Source: Venatoribacter pacificus (GTDB lineage: Bacteria > Pseudomonadota > Gammaproteobacteria > Pseudomonadales > Oceanobacteraceae). Taken from it: 64,000 bases of DNA. Of the stretch, positions 24,565 through 32,534 are shown piece after piece. The DNA is taken from assembly GCF_025318105.1 (NCBI RefSeq), contig NZ_JAOANI010000019.1, forward strand, positions 124,001 to 188,000, given 5' to 3'. The first letter of the stretch is position 1, and the number at the start of each line of letters is the position of its first letter. Below the pieces are notes generated by a model. That model saw nothing but the letters and a program-made list of their open reading frames with translations, was not told the DNA's origin and searched no databases. The position numbers and the translations under genes are program-made.

Positions 24565-25010
24565 GCCCAACCCTCGTGGGTTCGTACCGACCGGGTTTAT
24601 GCTGTGGCGTGGTCGGGATATCCCTCCGCTTTCTCTCGTCGGCCACTAATTTTAAAAACCGCGTACTTGCAAAAGTTCGCGGTTTTTTTATATCTGAAGC
24701 TTTGAGCTAAAGGCGGTGGGGTTGGGGTGAGAACCCTCGTGGGTTCGTACCGAGCGTAGCGACAAACGACCGGAGCCTGCGACGGCGTTCATCCCGACCG
24801 GGTTTATGATGTGGCTTGGTCGGGAGATCCCTCCGCTTTCTCTCGTCAGTCACTAATTCTGAAAACCGCGTACTTGCAAAAGTTCGCGGTTTTTTTATAT
24901 CTGAAGCTTTGAGCTAAAGGCAGTGGGGTTGGGGTGAGAACCCTCGTGGGTTTGTACCGAGCGCAGCGACAAACGCCCGGAGCCTGCGACGGCGTTCATC
25001 CCGATCGGCG
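24565..25010. repeat. degenerate tandem repeat after tRNA-Ser (period 207)
   Basis: Two nearly identical units of about 207 bases, starting near 24650 and 24857. Each carries a terminator hairpin (AAAACCGCGTACTTGC...GTTCGCGGTTTTTTT), then a GAGAACCCTCGTGGGTT palindromic segment and an AGCGACAAACG/CCGGAGCCTGCGACGG segment. A shorter partial copy precedes them at about 24569-24648. The parts ATCCCTCC...CCAC...AAAACCGC just before each hairpin resemble the tRNA-Ser 3' end and its terminator, so the array may come from duplications of that region. No gene is present in 24482-25136. Confidence 0.75.
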
Positions 25011-25136
25011 GTTTTTATCGCTGCAATTTTCATTCTGCCGGTATGTCGTTATCTGTTCCTGCTTACCGGTGCGTTGTGCGCGTGAATTCTCTATAATCGT
25101 CGGCCTTAAATCCGCATGTCACAGAGAATTCCATTT

Positions 25137-26654
25137 ATGACGGTCCGCACCCGTGTTGCACCTTCGCCTACCGGCGATCCGCACGTAGGTACAGCCTACA
25201 TCGCTTTATTCAATCTGGCGTTTGCCCGACAGCATGGCGGGCAGTTTATTCTGCGTATCGAAGACACTGACCAGGCCCGCAGTACACCGGAATCTGAACA
25301 GGCCATTATGGACAGCATGCGCTGGCTGGGCCTGGAGTGGGATGAGGGTCCCGACGTTGGTGGCGAGCACGGCCCATATCGCCAGAGTGAGCGCCGTGAT
25401 GTCTATCTTGAGCACGTGCAGAAGCTGCTCGACAGTGGTCATGCGTTCAAATGCTACCGCACGGCGGCTGAGTTGGACGCTCTGCGTCTTACCCGTCAGG
25501 AGCAGGGGTCGCTGATGGCGTTAAAGCCTTCTGATTTGCTGTTGCCGGCCGACGAAGTGGCCCGCCGTGAAGCGGCAGGTGAGCCTTATGTGGTACGGAT
25601 GAAGGTACCGGAAGAGGGTGTCTGTGTGGTGAATGATATGCTGCGCGGAGCCATTGAGCTCGACTGGGCTCAGGTTGATGCACAGATTCTGCTGAAATCC
25701 GATGGCATGCCCACCTATCATCTGGCCAACGTCGTCGATGATCATTTGATGAAAATCACCCATGTTATTCGTGGTGAGGAGTGGATTAACTCCGCACCCA
25801 AGCATAAGTTGCTGTATGAATACTTTGGTTGGGATATGCCGCATCTGTGCCACATGCCGCTGCTGCGTAACCCGGATAAAAGCAAGCTGAGTAAGCGCAA
25901 AAATCCAACGTCTATTCTGTTTTACGATCGCATGGGCTATATGCCGGAAGCACTGCTCAACTATCTGGGCCGTATGGGCTGGTCGATGCCGGATGAGCGT
26001 GAAAAATTCACCCGTGATGATATGTTTGCTCATTTTGATATCAAGCGTGTGTCTCTTGGCGGGCCGGTGTTTGATGTGGAAAAACTGCGCTGGCTGAACA
26101 GTTTGTGGGTGCGTGAGCTGGATGCTGAAACCTTTGCGCAGCGCTTTGCTGCCTGGGGTCTGCGTCCGCAGAATATTCTGTCGATCATTCCGCATGTACA
26201 GCCGCGTATTGAAACATTCTCGGATGTGGTGCCGCTGGCCGGTCATTTCCTGTCGGGCTTAACACCGCTGACGGCTGCCAGCTTTGAGCACAAAGCCTAC
26301 GACGAAGAGCGTCTGCTGACGGTGCTGCAGTTTGGCTTATGGCAGCTGGAAGAGATTCGTCACTGGAATAAAGAAGACATTGAAGCGCGCCTGTTTGCCA
26401 TGGCGCGTTTGTTGGACATTAAAGTCCGTGACTTCCTGTTCCCGTTCTTTATTGCCATTGCCGGTACGTCAGCCACGATCTCTGTGCTCGACAGTATGGC
26501 GCTGCTGGGGCCGGACATGAGTCGTGCGCGCTTGCGTCATGCGATTGATGTGCTGGGCGGTGTCGGTAAGAAGAAAGCCAAGAAGATGGAAAAGGACTAC
26601 CAGCAGCTGTCAGCAGCGATTGCCGCTGAACTGAGTGCTGCGGCAGAGTCCTGA
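25137..26654 (+). CDS. gltX: glutamyl-tRNA synthetase
   Basis: GluRS charges tRNA-Glu, here located near tRNA-Glu genes. The 505-residue class Ib enzyme has the HIGH-type motif PSPTGDPHVGT (9-19), the KMSKS-type loop KLSKR (250-254) and the NVVDDHLMKITHVIRGEEW region. The start at 25137 has AGAGAA upstream; an in-frame ATG at 25116 lies before that site and has no binding site itself. A -10-like TATAAT (25092-25097) is 40 bases upstream, but no good -35 was found. Confidence 0.96.
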   Translation: MTVRTRVAPSPTGDPHVGTAYIALFNLAFARQHGGQFILRIEDTDQARSTPESEQAIMDSMRWLGLEWDEGPDVGGEHGPYRQSERRDVYLEHVQKLLDSGHAFKCYRTAAELDALRLTRQEQGSLMALKPSDLLLPADEVARREAAGEPYVVRMKVPEEGVCVVNDMLRGAIELDWAQVDAQILLKSDGMPTYHLANVVDDHLMKITHVIRGEEWINSAPKHKLLYEYFGWDMPHLCHMPLLRNPDKSKLSKRKNPTSILFYDRMGYMPEALLNYLGRMGWSMPDEREKFTRDDMFAHFDIKRVSLGGPVFDVEKLRWLNSLWVRELDAETFAQRFAAWGLRPQNILSIIPHVQPRIETFSDVVPLAGHFLSGLTPLTAASFEHKAYDEERLLTVLQFGLWQLEEIRHWNKEDIEARLFAMARLLDIKVRDFLFPFFIAIAGTSATISVLDSMALLGPDMSRARLRHAIDVLGGVGKKKAKKMEKDYQQLSAAIAAELSAAAES

Positions 26655-26769
26655 TTTGCTGCGCCCGCTCATTCTGTCCGTAAGGGCAGGGTGGGTGGGC
26701 TGCAATGCCGGTTAAATCGGCTAAGTTATTGTTTCAGAAAATTTTTTCGCGTATTTCGACGCTTGCCGG

Positions 26770-26798
26770 TTGACAGTGTCGGGGGGCGTCAGTAATAT
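26770..26798 (+). promoter_or_regulatory. promoter of tRNA-Ala/Glu cluster
   Basis: Consensus TTGACA, a 17-base spacer and TAATAT, with a GCGCAC discriminator. The first tRNA starts 18 bases after the -10. Confidence 0.88.
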
Positions 26799-26816
26799 TC
26801 GCGCACGTTTTGAGAC

Positions 26817-26892
26817 GGGGCCTTAGCTCAGCTGGGAGAGCGCAACACTGGCAGTGTTGAGGTCAGCGGTTCGATCCCGCTAGGCTCCACCA
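26817..26892 (+). tRNA. tRNA-Ala(GGC), copy 1
   Basis: 76 bases. The anticodon loop CTGGCAG is in an AACA/TGTT stem, the acceptor is GGGGCCT/AGGCTCC with the G3-U70 wobble that specifies alanine, and CCA is encoded. Confidence 0.97.
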
Positions 26893-26913
26893 AATACTCA
26901 AAGCAGTCCTTGT

Positions 26914-26989
26914 GTCCCCATCGTCTAGAGGCCTAGGACACCGCCCTTTCACGGCGGTAACAGGGGTTCGAATCCCCTTGGGGATACCA
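26914..26989 (+). tRNA. tRNA-Glu(TTC), discriminator A
   Basis: Identical to the 18475 copy except that base 73 before CCA is A rather than G. Confidence 0.97.
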
Positions 26990-27023
26990 CTTTGCGCCAA
27001 CCTGATAGGGTTGTTCTGCATAC

Positions 27024-27099
27024 GGGGCCTTAGCTCAGCTGGGAGAGCGCAACACTGGCAGTGTTGAGGTCAGCGGTTCGATCCCGCTAGGCTCCACCA
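27024..27099 (+). tRNA. tRNA-Ala(GGC), copy 2
   Basis: Identical to copy 1; second unit of an Ala-Glu duplication. Confidence 0.97.
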
Positions 27100-27119
27100 A
27101 TTTTTACGTACGTCCTTGT

Positions 27120-27195
27120 GTCCCCATCGTCTAGAGGCCTAGGACACCGCCCTTTCACGGCGGTAACAGGGGTTCGAATCCCCTTGGGGATACCA
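27120..27195 (+). tRNA. tRNA-Glu(TTC), discriminator A, copy 2
   Basis: Same sequence as 26914-26989; the Ala-Glu pair is tandemly duplicated with about 206-base period. Confidence 0.97.
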
Positions 27196-27401
27196 TCTTT
27201 TCGGTTGTTATCAATCGTATCTGCTTACATTCCGTTTTCTTCATTTCTGTTGCTTCAAAGCGCTTATTCTTTGTTGTCGGAGCATTGCGCTGCTGATAAC
27301 ACTGCTCTGACAAACGCGTTACAATAGCGGACAATATTTCGGCTCTGCCTGGTTGGCTGTTGCAGGCCGTATTCCCGCATTAGCGTTTTCAGGATGCAGT
27401 T

Positions 27402-27962
27402 ATGGTACATCTGCCCAATGTCATAAAAGAGAAAGCCCGCGCAATTAAGTTGGTCGTGTTTGATGTGGACGGGGTGCTGACCGATGGCACCCTGACGTAT
27501 TCTGCCGACGGCGAGCAAGTAAAGCATTTCAATGTTAAAGACGGTGTTGGCATTAAATTGCTCGACGCTTATGACATCGTTACCGCCATTATTTCCGCCA
27601 AAGACTCTGCGCCATTGGCGCGTCGCGCTGCCGATCTTGGCATTCAGCATTTCTTTCCGGGTACAAAAGATAAATGGGCGGTGTTATCGGCGTTAATGGA
27701 TGAGCTGTGGTTTGAGCCTGGTGAAGTCTGTTATGTCGGCGATGATGTGATTGATCTGAAAGTAATGAAAAAAGTAGGGCTAAGCATCGCCCCTGATGAT
27801 GCCTTCTGGATGGTAAAGGATCACGCCGATCTGATTACTGATGCCGGGGGCGGTCGTGGCGTTGCCCGTGAAGTGGCGGATATTATTCTTGGCAGTCGTA
27901 TGCCGTTGGATGAAGCCTATATTAAGGCCATGCTGCCTGAGTTTGAGGATAAAAAAATATGA
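27402..27962 (+). CDS. kdsC: KDO-8-phosphate phosphatase
   Basis: KdsC dephosphorylates KDO 8-phosphate to KDO for the lipopolysaccharide core. The 186-residue HAD-family C0 phosphatase has the nucleophile motif FDVDGVLTDG (D21, D23), SAKDS (T/S and K motif) and GDDVIDLKVMKK. It lies first in an operon with an epimerase (ATGA overlap) and kdsB. Length is near that of E. coli KdsC (188). Confidence 0.95.
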   Translation: MVHLPNVIKEKARAIKLVVFDVDGVLTDGTLTYSADGEQVKHFNVKDGVGIKLLDAYDIVTAIISAKDSAPLARRAADLGIQHFFPGTKDKWAVLSALMDELWFEPGEVCYVGDDVIDLKVMKKVGLSIAPDDAFWMVKDHADLITDAGGGRGVAREVADIILGSRMPLDEAYIKAMLPEFEDKKI

Positions 27963-28966
27963 AAATTCTGGTAACCGGTGCAGCCGGTTTTATTGGTGCT
28001 TTTACCAGTAAACGCTTTGTTGAACAGGGCCATGAGGTTGTTGGTATCGATAACCTGAATGATTATTACGATGTGAATTTAAAACACGGTCGTCTGGGCT
28101 GGTTGGCAGAGCAGTCCGGTTTTACTTTTAAACAGGTGGAATTATCCGACCGTGCGGCTGTGGATACGGTGTTTGCTGAGCATAAATTTGACCGCGTTGT
28201 TCATCTTGCGGCGCAGGCCGGTGTACGTTATTCGATCACTAATCCGCACGCTTATGTCGATAGTAATTTAATTGGCTTTGTAAATATTCTTGAAGCCTGT
28301 CGTCATAACGAAGTAGGGCATCTGGTCTATGCATCGTCCAGTTCGGTTTATGGTTTGAATACCAAAATTCCGTACAGCACGTCTGATCGTGTGGATCACC
28401 CGGTGTCATTGTATGCGGCGACTAAAAAATCGAACGAATTAATGGCGCATACCTATGCGCATCTTTACGGCTTGCCTGTGACCGGTCTGCGTTTCTTTAC
28501 CGTGTATGGTCCCTGGGGCCGTCCGGATATGGCGTATTTCAGTTTTACCCGCGATATTCTCGAAGGCAAAACCATTAACGTCTTTAATCATGGAAAAATG
28601 CAGCGTGATTTCACCTACGTTGACGACATCGTTGAGGGTGTGACCCGCATTACCCAGAAAATTCCACAGGGCGTGAGCGGCTGGACACCGGAAAGCGGTG
28701 ACTGCTCGCGCAGTTCGGCACCGTATAAAATTTATAATATTGGTAATCACAACAGCGTTGAGCTGGGTACGTTTATCGAAACCATCGAAAATGTGCTGGG
28801 TAAAAAAGCCAATAAACACTACATGGATATGCAGCCGGGTGATGTATTGGCAACCTATGCCAATGTTGATGATCTGGTGGAAGATGTTGATTTTGCGCCG
28901 AACACGCCACTGGCCGAAGGGATTGAACGTTTCGCCCGCTGGTATCGTGATTTCTACAAGGTTTAA
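27959..28966 (+). CDS. NAD-dependent epimerase, UDP-glucuronate 4-epimerase-like
   Basis: A 335-residue extended SDR with the NAD motif GAAGFIG (7-13) and the catalytic triad S/T, Y152 and K156 in YAATKK. The sequence (HLAAQAGVRYSI, RFFTVYGPWGRPDMA) is typical of UDP-glucuronate 4-epimerases (CapI/LspL type), which make UDP-galacturonate. It overlaps kdsC by four bases and precedes kdsB by nine, so its product is likely used in lipopolysaccharide or capsule alongside KDO. The exact sugar specificity is inferred from family resemblance. Confidence 0.88.
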   Translation: MKILVTGAAGFIGAFTSKRFVEQGHEVVGIDNLNDYYDVNLKHGRLGWLAEQSGFTFKQVELSDRAAVDTVFAEHKFDRVVHLAAQAGVRYSITNPHAYVDSNLIGFVNILEACRHNEVGHLVYASSSSVYGLNTKIPYSTSDRVDHPVSLYAATKKSNELMAHTYAHLYGLPVTGLRFFTVYGPWGRPDMAYFSFTRDILEGKTINVFNHGKMQRDFTYVDDIVEGVTRITQKIPQGVSGWTPESGDCSRSSAPYKIYNIGNHNSVELGTFIETIENVLGKKANKHYMDMQPGDVLATYANVDDLVEDVDFAPNTPLAEGIERFARWYRDFYKV

Positions 28967-28975
28967 TAAGACAAA

Positions 28976-29743
28976 ATGGTTGATTATAAAATTGTAATTC
29001 CGGCTCGCTATGGCTCCAGTCGTCTGCCGGGTAAGCCACTGATTATGCTGGCGGGTAAGCCGATGATTCAGCACGTGTATGAGCGAGCACAGGCAACCGG
29101 TGTGCAGGATATTGTAATTGCCACCGATGACGAACGCATTCAGGCCGCTGCGTTGGCATTTGGTGCCGATGTGGTAATGACCTCCGTGGATCACGAAAAT
29201 GGTACTGAGCGTATAGCTGAGGTCGCACAGATCAAAGGCTGGGGCGCTGATGCCGTGATTGTGAATTTACAGGGTGATGAGCCGTTAATTCCGCAATCGT
29301 TAATTGAAAAGACAGCCGCCAGTTTGCTGGAAAATCCAGAGGCAGGTATGAGTTCGGTGTGTACGCCGTTGCGTGATGCGGCCGATGCATTTGACCCGAA
29401 TGTCGTGAAAGTGGTGCTTGATCGTGCGCATTTTGCCATGTATTTCAGCCGTGCTTCGATTCCCTGGGATCGTGATGCTTATAAAATCAGCCTGCAGGAA
29501 ATGACCAGTAAAATGCCGGTGTATCGTCATATTGGTATGTACGGTTATCGTGTGTCTTTTTTACAGCAGTACACGGGCATGGAGCCGTGTGCGCTGGAAA
29601 CGACCGAGTCGCTGGAGCAGCTGCGCGCGCTTTGGTACGGCGTCAAAATTCATATGTCGGTGATTGAGCAGGCGCCGGGGCATGGTGTTGATACGCCAGA
29701 CGATGTGGCCCGGGTGGAATCACTTTTAATGAGTTTGAGTTAA
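28976..29743 (+). CDS. kdsB: CMP-KDO synthetase
   Basis: KdsB activates KDO as CMP-KDO before transfer to lipid A. The 255-residue protein has the nucleotidyltransferase motif IPARYGSSRLPGKPL (8-22), NLQGDEPLI and the C-terminal HGVDTPDDV, all typical. It is last in the kdsC operon with a terminator after it. In Pseudomonas kdsB instead lies between trm112 and the phosphatase gene; here it is absent from that place (62704). Confidence 0.96.
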   Translation: MVDYKIVIPARYGSSRLPGKPLIMLAGKPMIQHVYERAQATGVQDIVIATDDERIQAAALAFGADVVMTSVDHENGTERIAEVAQIKGWGADAVIVNLQGDEPLIPQSLIEKTAASLLENPEAGMSSVCTPLRDAADAFDPNVVKVVLDRAHFAMYFSRASIPWDRDAYKISLQEMTSKMPVYRHIGMYGYRVSFLQQYTGMEPCALETTESLEQLRALWYGVKIHMSVIEQAPGHGVDTPDDVARVESLLMSLS

Positions 29744-29774
29744 ACGCCTCGCAGCTCAGCGCGGTGTTTATGAT

Positions 29775-29814
29775 TAAAAAGGCTGCTGTGTCTGACACAG
29801 CAGCCATTTTTTTA
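29775..29814 (+). terminator. terminator after kdsB
   Basis: AAAAAGGCTGCTGTGT and ACACAGCAGCC followed by a T-run form a long stem. Confidence 0.9.
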
Positions 29815-29945
29815 GATACTTTTCTTTCTGGCTGGGCTATTTTTAGGCTGTAAGTCTTTGAAAAATCTGCTTTTCGGGACCTGGGGCCGGATTCACCTGG
29901 TGTGAGCAGGCCCTCACAGATGTTGTTGAAGTAAGGAGTACCACG

Positions 29946-30362
29946 ATGGCATTGTCTATTTCTGAGAAGCTCGGTTATGCCGGTTTGCTGCCTTTTATTG
30001 CTGGCGCAGCAGCGGTCGTGCTGGGTGTTGAAGGGGGCGAAGAATTTTTTAAATTATATTCGCTGTTGATTCTGGCTTTTATGGCCGGTGGTTGCTGGGG
30101 GGTTGAACAGGCTAACCCGGAACAAATTGATGAGATTCCGCTGGAGTTATCCATCGGGACTTTTCTCTGGGGATTACTGGCGTATTTCCTGCCTACCAAT
30201 GTCGCGGTGCTGATGTTTGTGGTTGGCTTCTGGTTGTTATTATGGACCGAAACCAATCCTATTTTTAAACGTGCTTATGCTGACTCTTATAAGCGTTTGC
30301 GTAATATTCTGACAGCAGCCGTGACGTTGCTGAATGTGATCGTATTTATTGCCGTTCACTGA
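29946..30362 (+). CDS. DUF3429 family inner-membrane protein
   Basis: A 138-residue protein with four hydrophobic segments (about 10-30, 40-58, 70-98, 118-136) and conserved-looking charges WGVEQ and WTETNP in between. Matches, from memory, the small DUF3429 family whose function is unknown. Strong AAGGAG site 8 bases before the start. Monocistronic and convergent with the GNAT gene. Confidence 0.75.
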   Translation: MALSISEKLGYAGLLPFIAGAAAVVLGVEGGEEFFKLYSLLILAFMAGGCWGVEQANPEQIDEIPLELSIGTFLWGLLAYFLPTNVAVLMFVVGFWLLLWTETNPIFKRAYADSYKRLRNILTAAVTLLNVIVFIAVH

Positions 30363-30385
30363 GCGGTAATTAACGGGTGGGGCGA

Positions 30386-31297
30386 TTACAGCCCCAGTCT
30401 GCGTCCTTCTTTGCATGGCTGGCTGCTGCGCCACCATTCCTGAAACTGATCCAGCATACGGGCAACTCTGGCGCGGTCATTCATACAGGCCGTCACTTTA
30501 TTGCGCTCAATACCGATAAAAACCGCCGGGGTCATCAATATCTGATGGGTATTCACTGCTGAATGCACCTGCAACTGCATGCGGCTGCTCATGCGTTGCT
30601 GCAATTGCAACAGCGGGTGGTCAGCAATACCTGCATATTCGCGTGCAATTAACACGCGGATCGTACGTTGACGGGCGCCACGGATATAACGATTAAGACA
30701 GGTCAGTGTGGTTTTATCCGACCACAGCGGATGACTGAGATCGGCGATGCAAATATGTATCGCAGCCGGGCCAAAATGGCTGGCAATCTGCAGCAGACCT
30801 TCGGCCGCAGCGGGTTGTTCCAGAACGTACACTTCATTGTCTTTGCCCGGAATAAACTGCTCGCTGCTCTGGCTGGGGCGGCCAAGCACTTTGTTCATGC
30901 GCACATGGGGAATACCTGCATCCCAGCAGAACTCTTGTTCCGGTGAGAAACCGTTGCGGTAATAAAAACCGTAAGCCTGGGTTTGTACGGTGGCGCGTAA
31001 CATACGGCCACGCATTTCTTTTTCGTAGTGATGTTCCACTGCCCGCAGCAGGCGGGTGCCCCAGCTCTGGCCACGGTATTCCGGCAGCACCGCCATGCGG
31101 CCGAAATAGCCATTGCTCAGCAGTCGTGCGCAGCCAACCGGGCGTTTGCCGTCGCGGGCAATAAAATGCACGGCGGTAGCGTCGTCGGTATCCCACTCCA
31201 GGTCTTCGGCGATGTCCTGCTCCCGAATAAATACGCGCTCACGGATGGCGCGCAATATGTCTCGGTGTTCTTTCCAGTTCGCGGTTTCAATCTCCAA
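30386..31297 (-). CDS. GNAT acetyltransferase with unknown C-terminal domain
   Basis: A 303-residue protein with an N-terminal GNAT fold (about 1-140; acetyl-CoA loop region PEYRGQSWGTRLL) of ElaA-like type and a second domain (about 165-303) of unknown function, sometimes found fused to GNAT in Pseudomonas relatives. The start is TTG at 31297, inside the roxA 3' end (11-base overlap), with CGGAG 9 bases upstream. The substrate is unknown; the link with the ribosomal oxygenase RoxA suggests but does not prove a role in protein modification. Confidence 0.75.
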   Translation of the reverse strand: MEIETANWKEHRDILRAIRERVFIREQDIAEDLEWDTDDATAVHFIARDGKRPVGCARLLSNGYFGRMAVLPEYRGQSWGTRLLRAVEHHYEKEMRGRMLRATVQTQAYGFYYRNGFSPEQEFCWDAGIPHVRMNKVLGRPSQSSEQFIPGKDNEVYVLEQPAAAEGLLQIASHFGPAAIHICIADLSHPLWSDKTTLTCLNRYIRGARQRTIRVLIAREYAGIADHPLLQLQQRMSSRMQLQVHSAVNTHQILMTPAVFIGIERNKVTACMNDRARVARMLDQFQEWWRSSQPCKEGRRLGL

Positions 31298-32456
31298 GCT
31301 CGGTCTCCGGGCTGTACAGCATGTGTCGTTGCCAGAGGTTGACCAGCAGGCTTTGCGCCGTTGCGCCTGATGCCAGTTCCTTTAGCGTGTCTCCTTCATA
31401 CTGGCTGTTGTCGGCCAGATAGGCAACTAACGCCAGATCACTTAATGGCAGATTCCAGCTGTGGCCGAGGGCGAAGAAGCTGCATTGATTCTCCTGTTGG
31501 CTGTAGGCGAAACGGGCGAATTCGGAACGACGCCATTGCGGGTATGCGTCCAGTTCGTCGTTTACTTCTTGCCAGCTGGCATCGTCTCTTGGTTCCGGCA
31601 GCTGTTCCGGGTATTTGGCTTCGGTCATCAACTTGCCCAAAACCTGCTGCAGACGCTCGTCATCGTTGAGGGCCGCGGTCAGCAGGGCACGCAGGCGCGC
31701 GATCGCGTCCTGATCAATCAGGCCCGGGGTCTGGGTTGGGCGGATGCCGGCATCGGTGTAGCGCTGGTCTTCGCTGGCGCTGGCGAGAATATCGTCCATT
31801 GCGGCCTGTGCCAGTTCCGCCTGGCTGGGCGCGCGAAAGCCGATGGAGTAGGTCATGCATTCGCCCTGGGCGATGCCGTAATGGGCCAGTTGTGGTGGCA
31901 GGTAAAGCATGTCGCCGGGGTTCAGGGTCCAGCGCTCGATTTCGTCGAACTGTTCCAGTACGCGGATTTTCGGGCCTTTAAGGATTGGCGAATCATCGTT
32001 GCACATCTGGCCAATACGCCATTCGCGCTGACCTTCGGCCTGCAGTAAAAAAACATCGTATTGGTCGTAATGCGGGCCGACCGAGCCGCCGTCGACGGCG
32101 TAGCTGATCATCAGATCGTCGATGCGCCAGCTGGGCAGAAAGCGGAAGTGTTCAAGAATATCGGCCGCTTCCGGAATCCAGTGGTCGACGGCCTGAACCA
32201 GTAAGGTCCATTTGCTTTCCGGCAGGGCGCGGTAATCGTCTTCTGTGAAAGGGCCGGTGCGGATGCTCCAGGGGCCGTCTTTGCCGTCTTCTTCGACCAG
32301 GCGTGATTCAATTTCTTCTTCCAGGCTCAGGCCGGCCAGTTCGGAGGAGCTGAGCAGGGGCTCGAAGTCCGGCCAGGCGTTGCGGATCAAAACCGGTTTC
32401 TGTTGCCAGTAATCGCGCAGGAATTCTTCAACGGACAGATGACCAAGGATATGCAT
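31287..32456 (-). CDS. roxA: 50S ribosomal protein L16 arginine hydroxylase (RoxA-type)
   Basis: A 389-residue JmjC-like 2-oxoglutarate/Fe(II) oxygenase, homologous to E. coli YcfD/RoxA that hydroxylates an Arg of ribosomal protein L16. The iron ligands are the HxD in GPHYDQYDVF and the distal His in QLAHYGIA, and the dimerisation and C-terminal winged-helix regions follow. Length fits E. coli (373). Upstream of the GNAT gene and overlapping it. It is preceded by the purB terminator, so it has its own promoter. Confidence 0.93.
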   Translation of the reverse strand: MHILGHLSVEEFLRDYWQQKPVLIRNAWPDFEPLLSSSELAGLSLEEEIESRLVEEDGKDGPWSIRTGPFTEDDYRALPESKWTLLVQAVDHWIPEAADILEHFRFLPSWRIDDLMISYAVDGGSVGPHYDQYDVFLLQAEGQREWRIGQMCNDDSPILKGPKIRVLEQFDEIERWTLNPGDMLYLPPQLAHYGIAQGECMTYSIGFRAPSQAELAQAAMDDILASASEDQRYTDAGIRPTQTPGLIDQDAIARLRALLTAALNDDERLQQVLGKLMTEAKYPEQLPEPRDDASWQEVNDELDAYPQWRRSEFARFAYSQQENQCSFFALGHSWNLPLSDLALVAYLADNSQYEGDTLKELASGATAQSLLVNLWQRHMLYSPETELGD

Positions 32457-32481
32457 AGTTGTTTACTCAGAATGCGGGTAC

Positions 32482-32522
32482 AAAAAAGCCTCCGTCAGGC
32501 ATGTACTGACGGAGGCTTTTGA
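32482..32522 (-). terminator. terminator of purB
   Basis: AAAAGCCTCCGTCAG and CTGACGGAGGCTTTTTT (minus-strand reading) form a strong stem 13 bases after the purB stop. Confidence 0.9.
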
Positions 32523-32534
32523 TTTTAAAACCGA

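Noticed and set aside
24565..25010. Possible CRISPR array
   Set aside because: Units are 207 bases, only two to three copies, with terminator hairpins and no short regular repeat/spacer pattern or cas genes.
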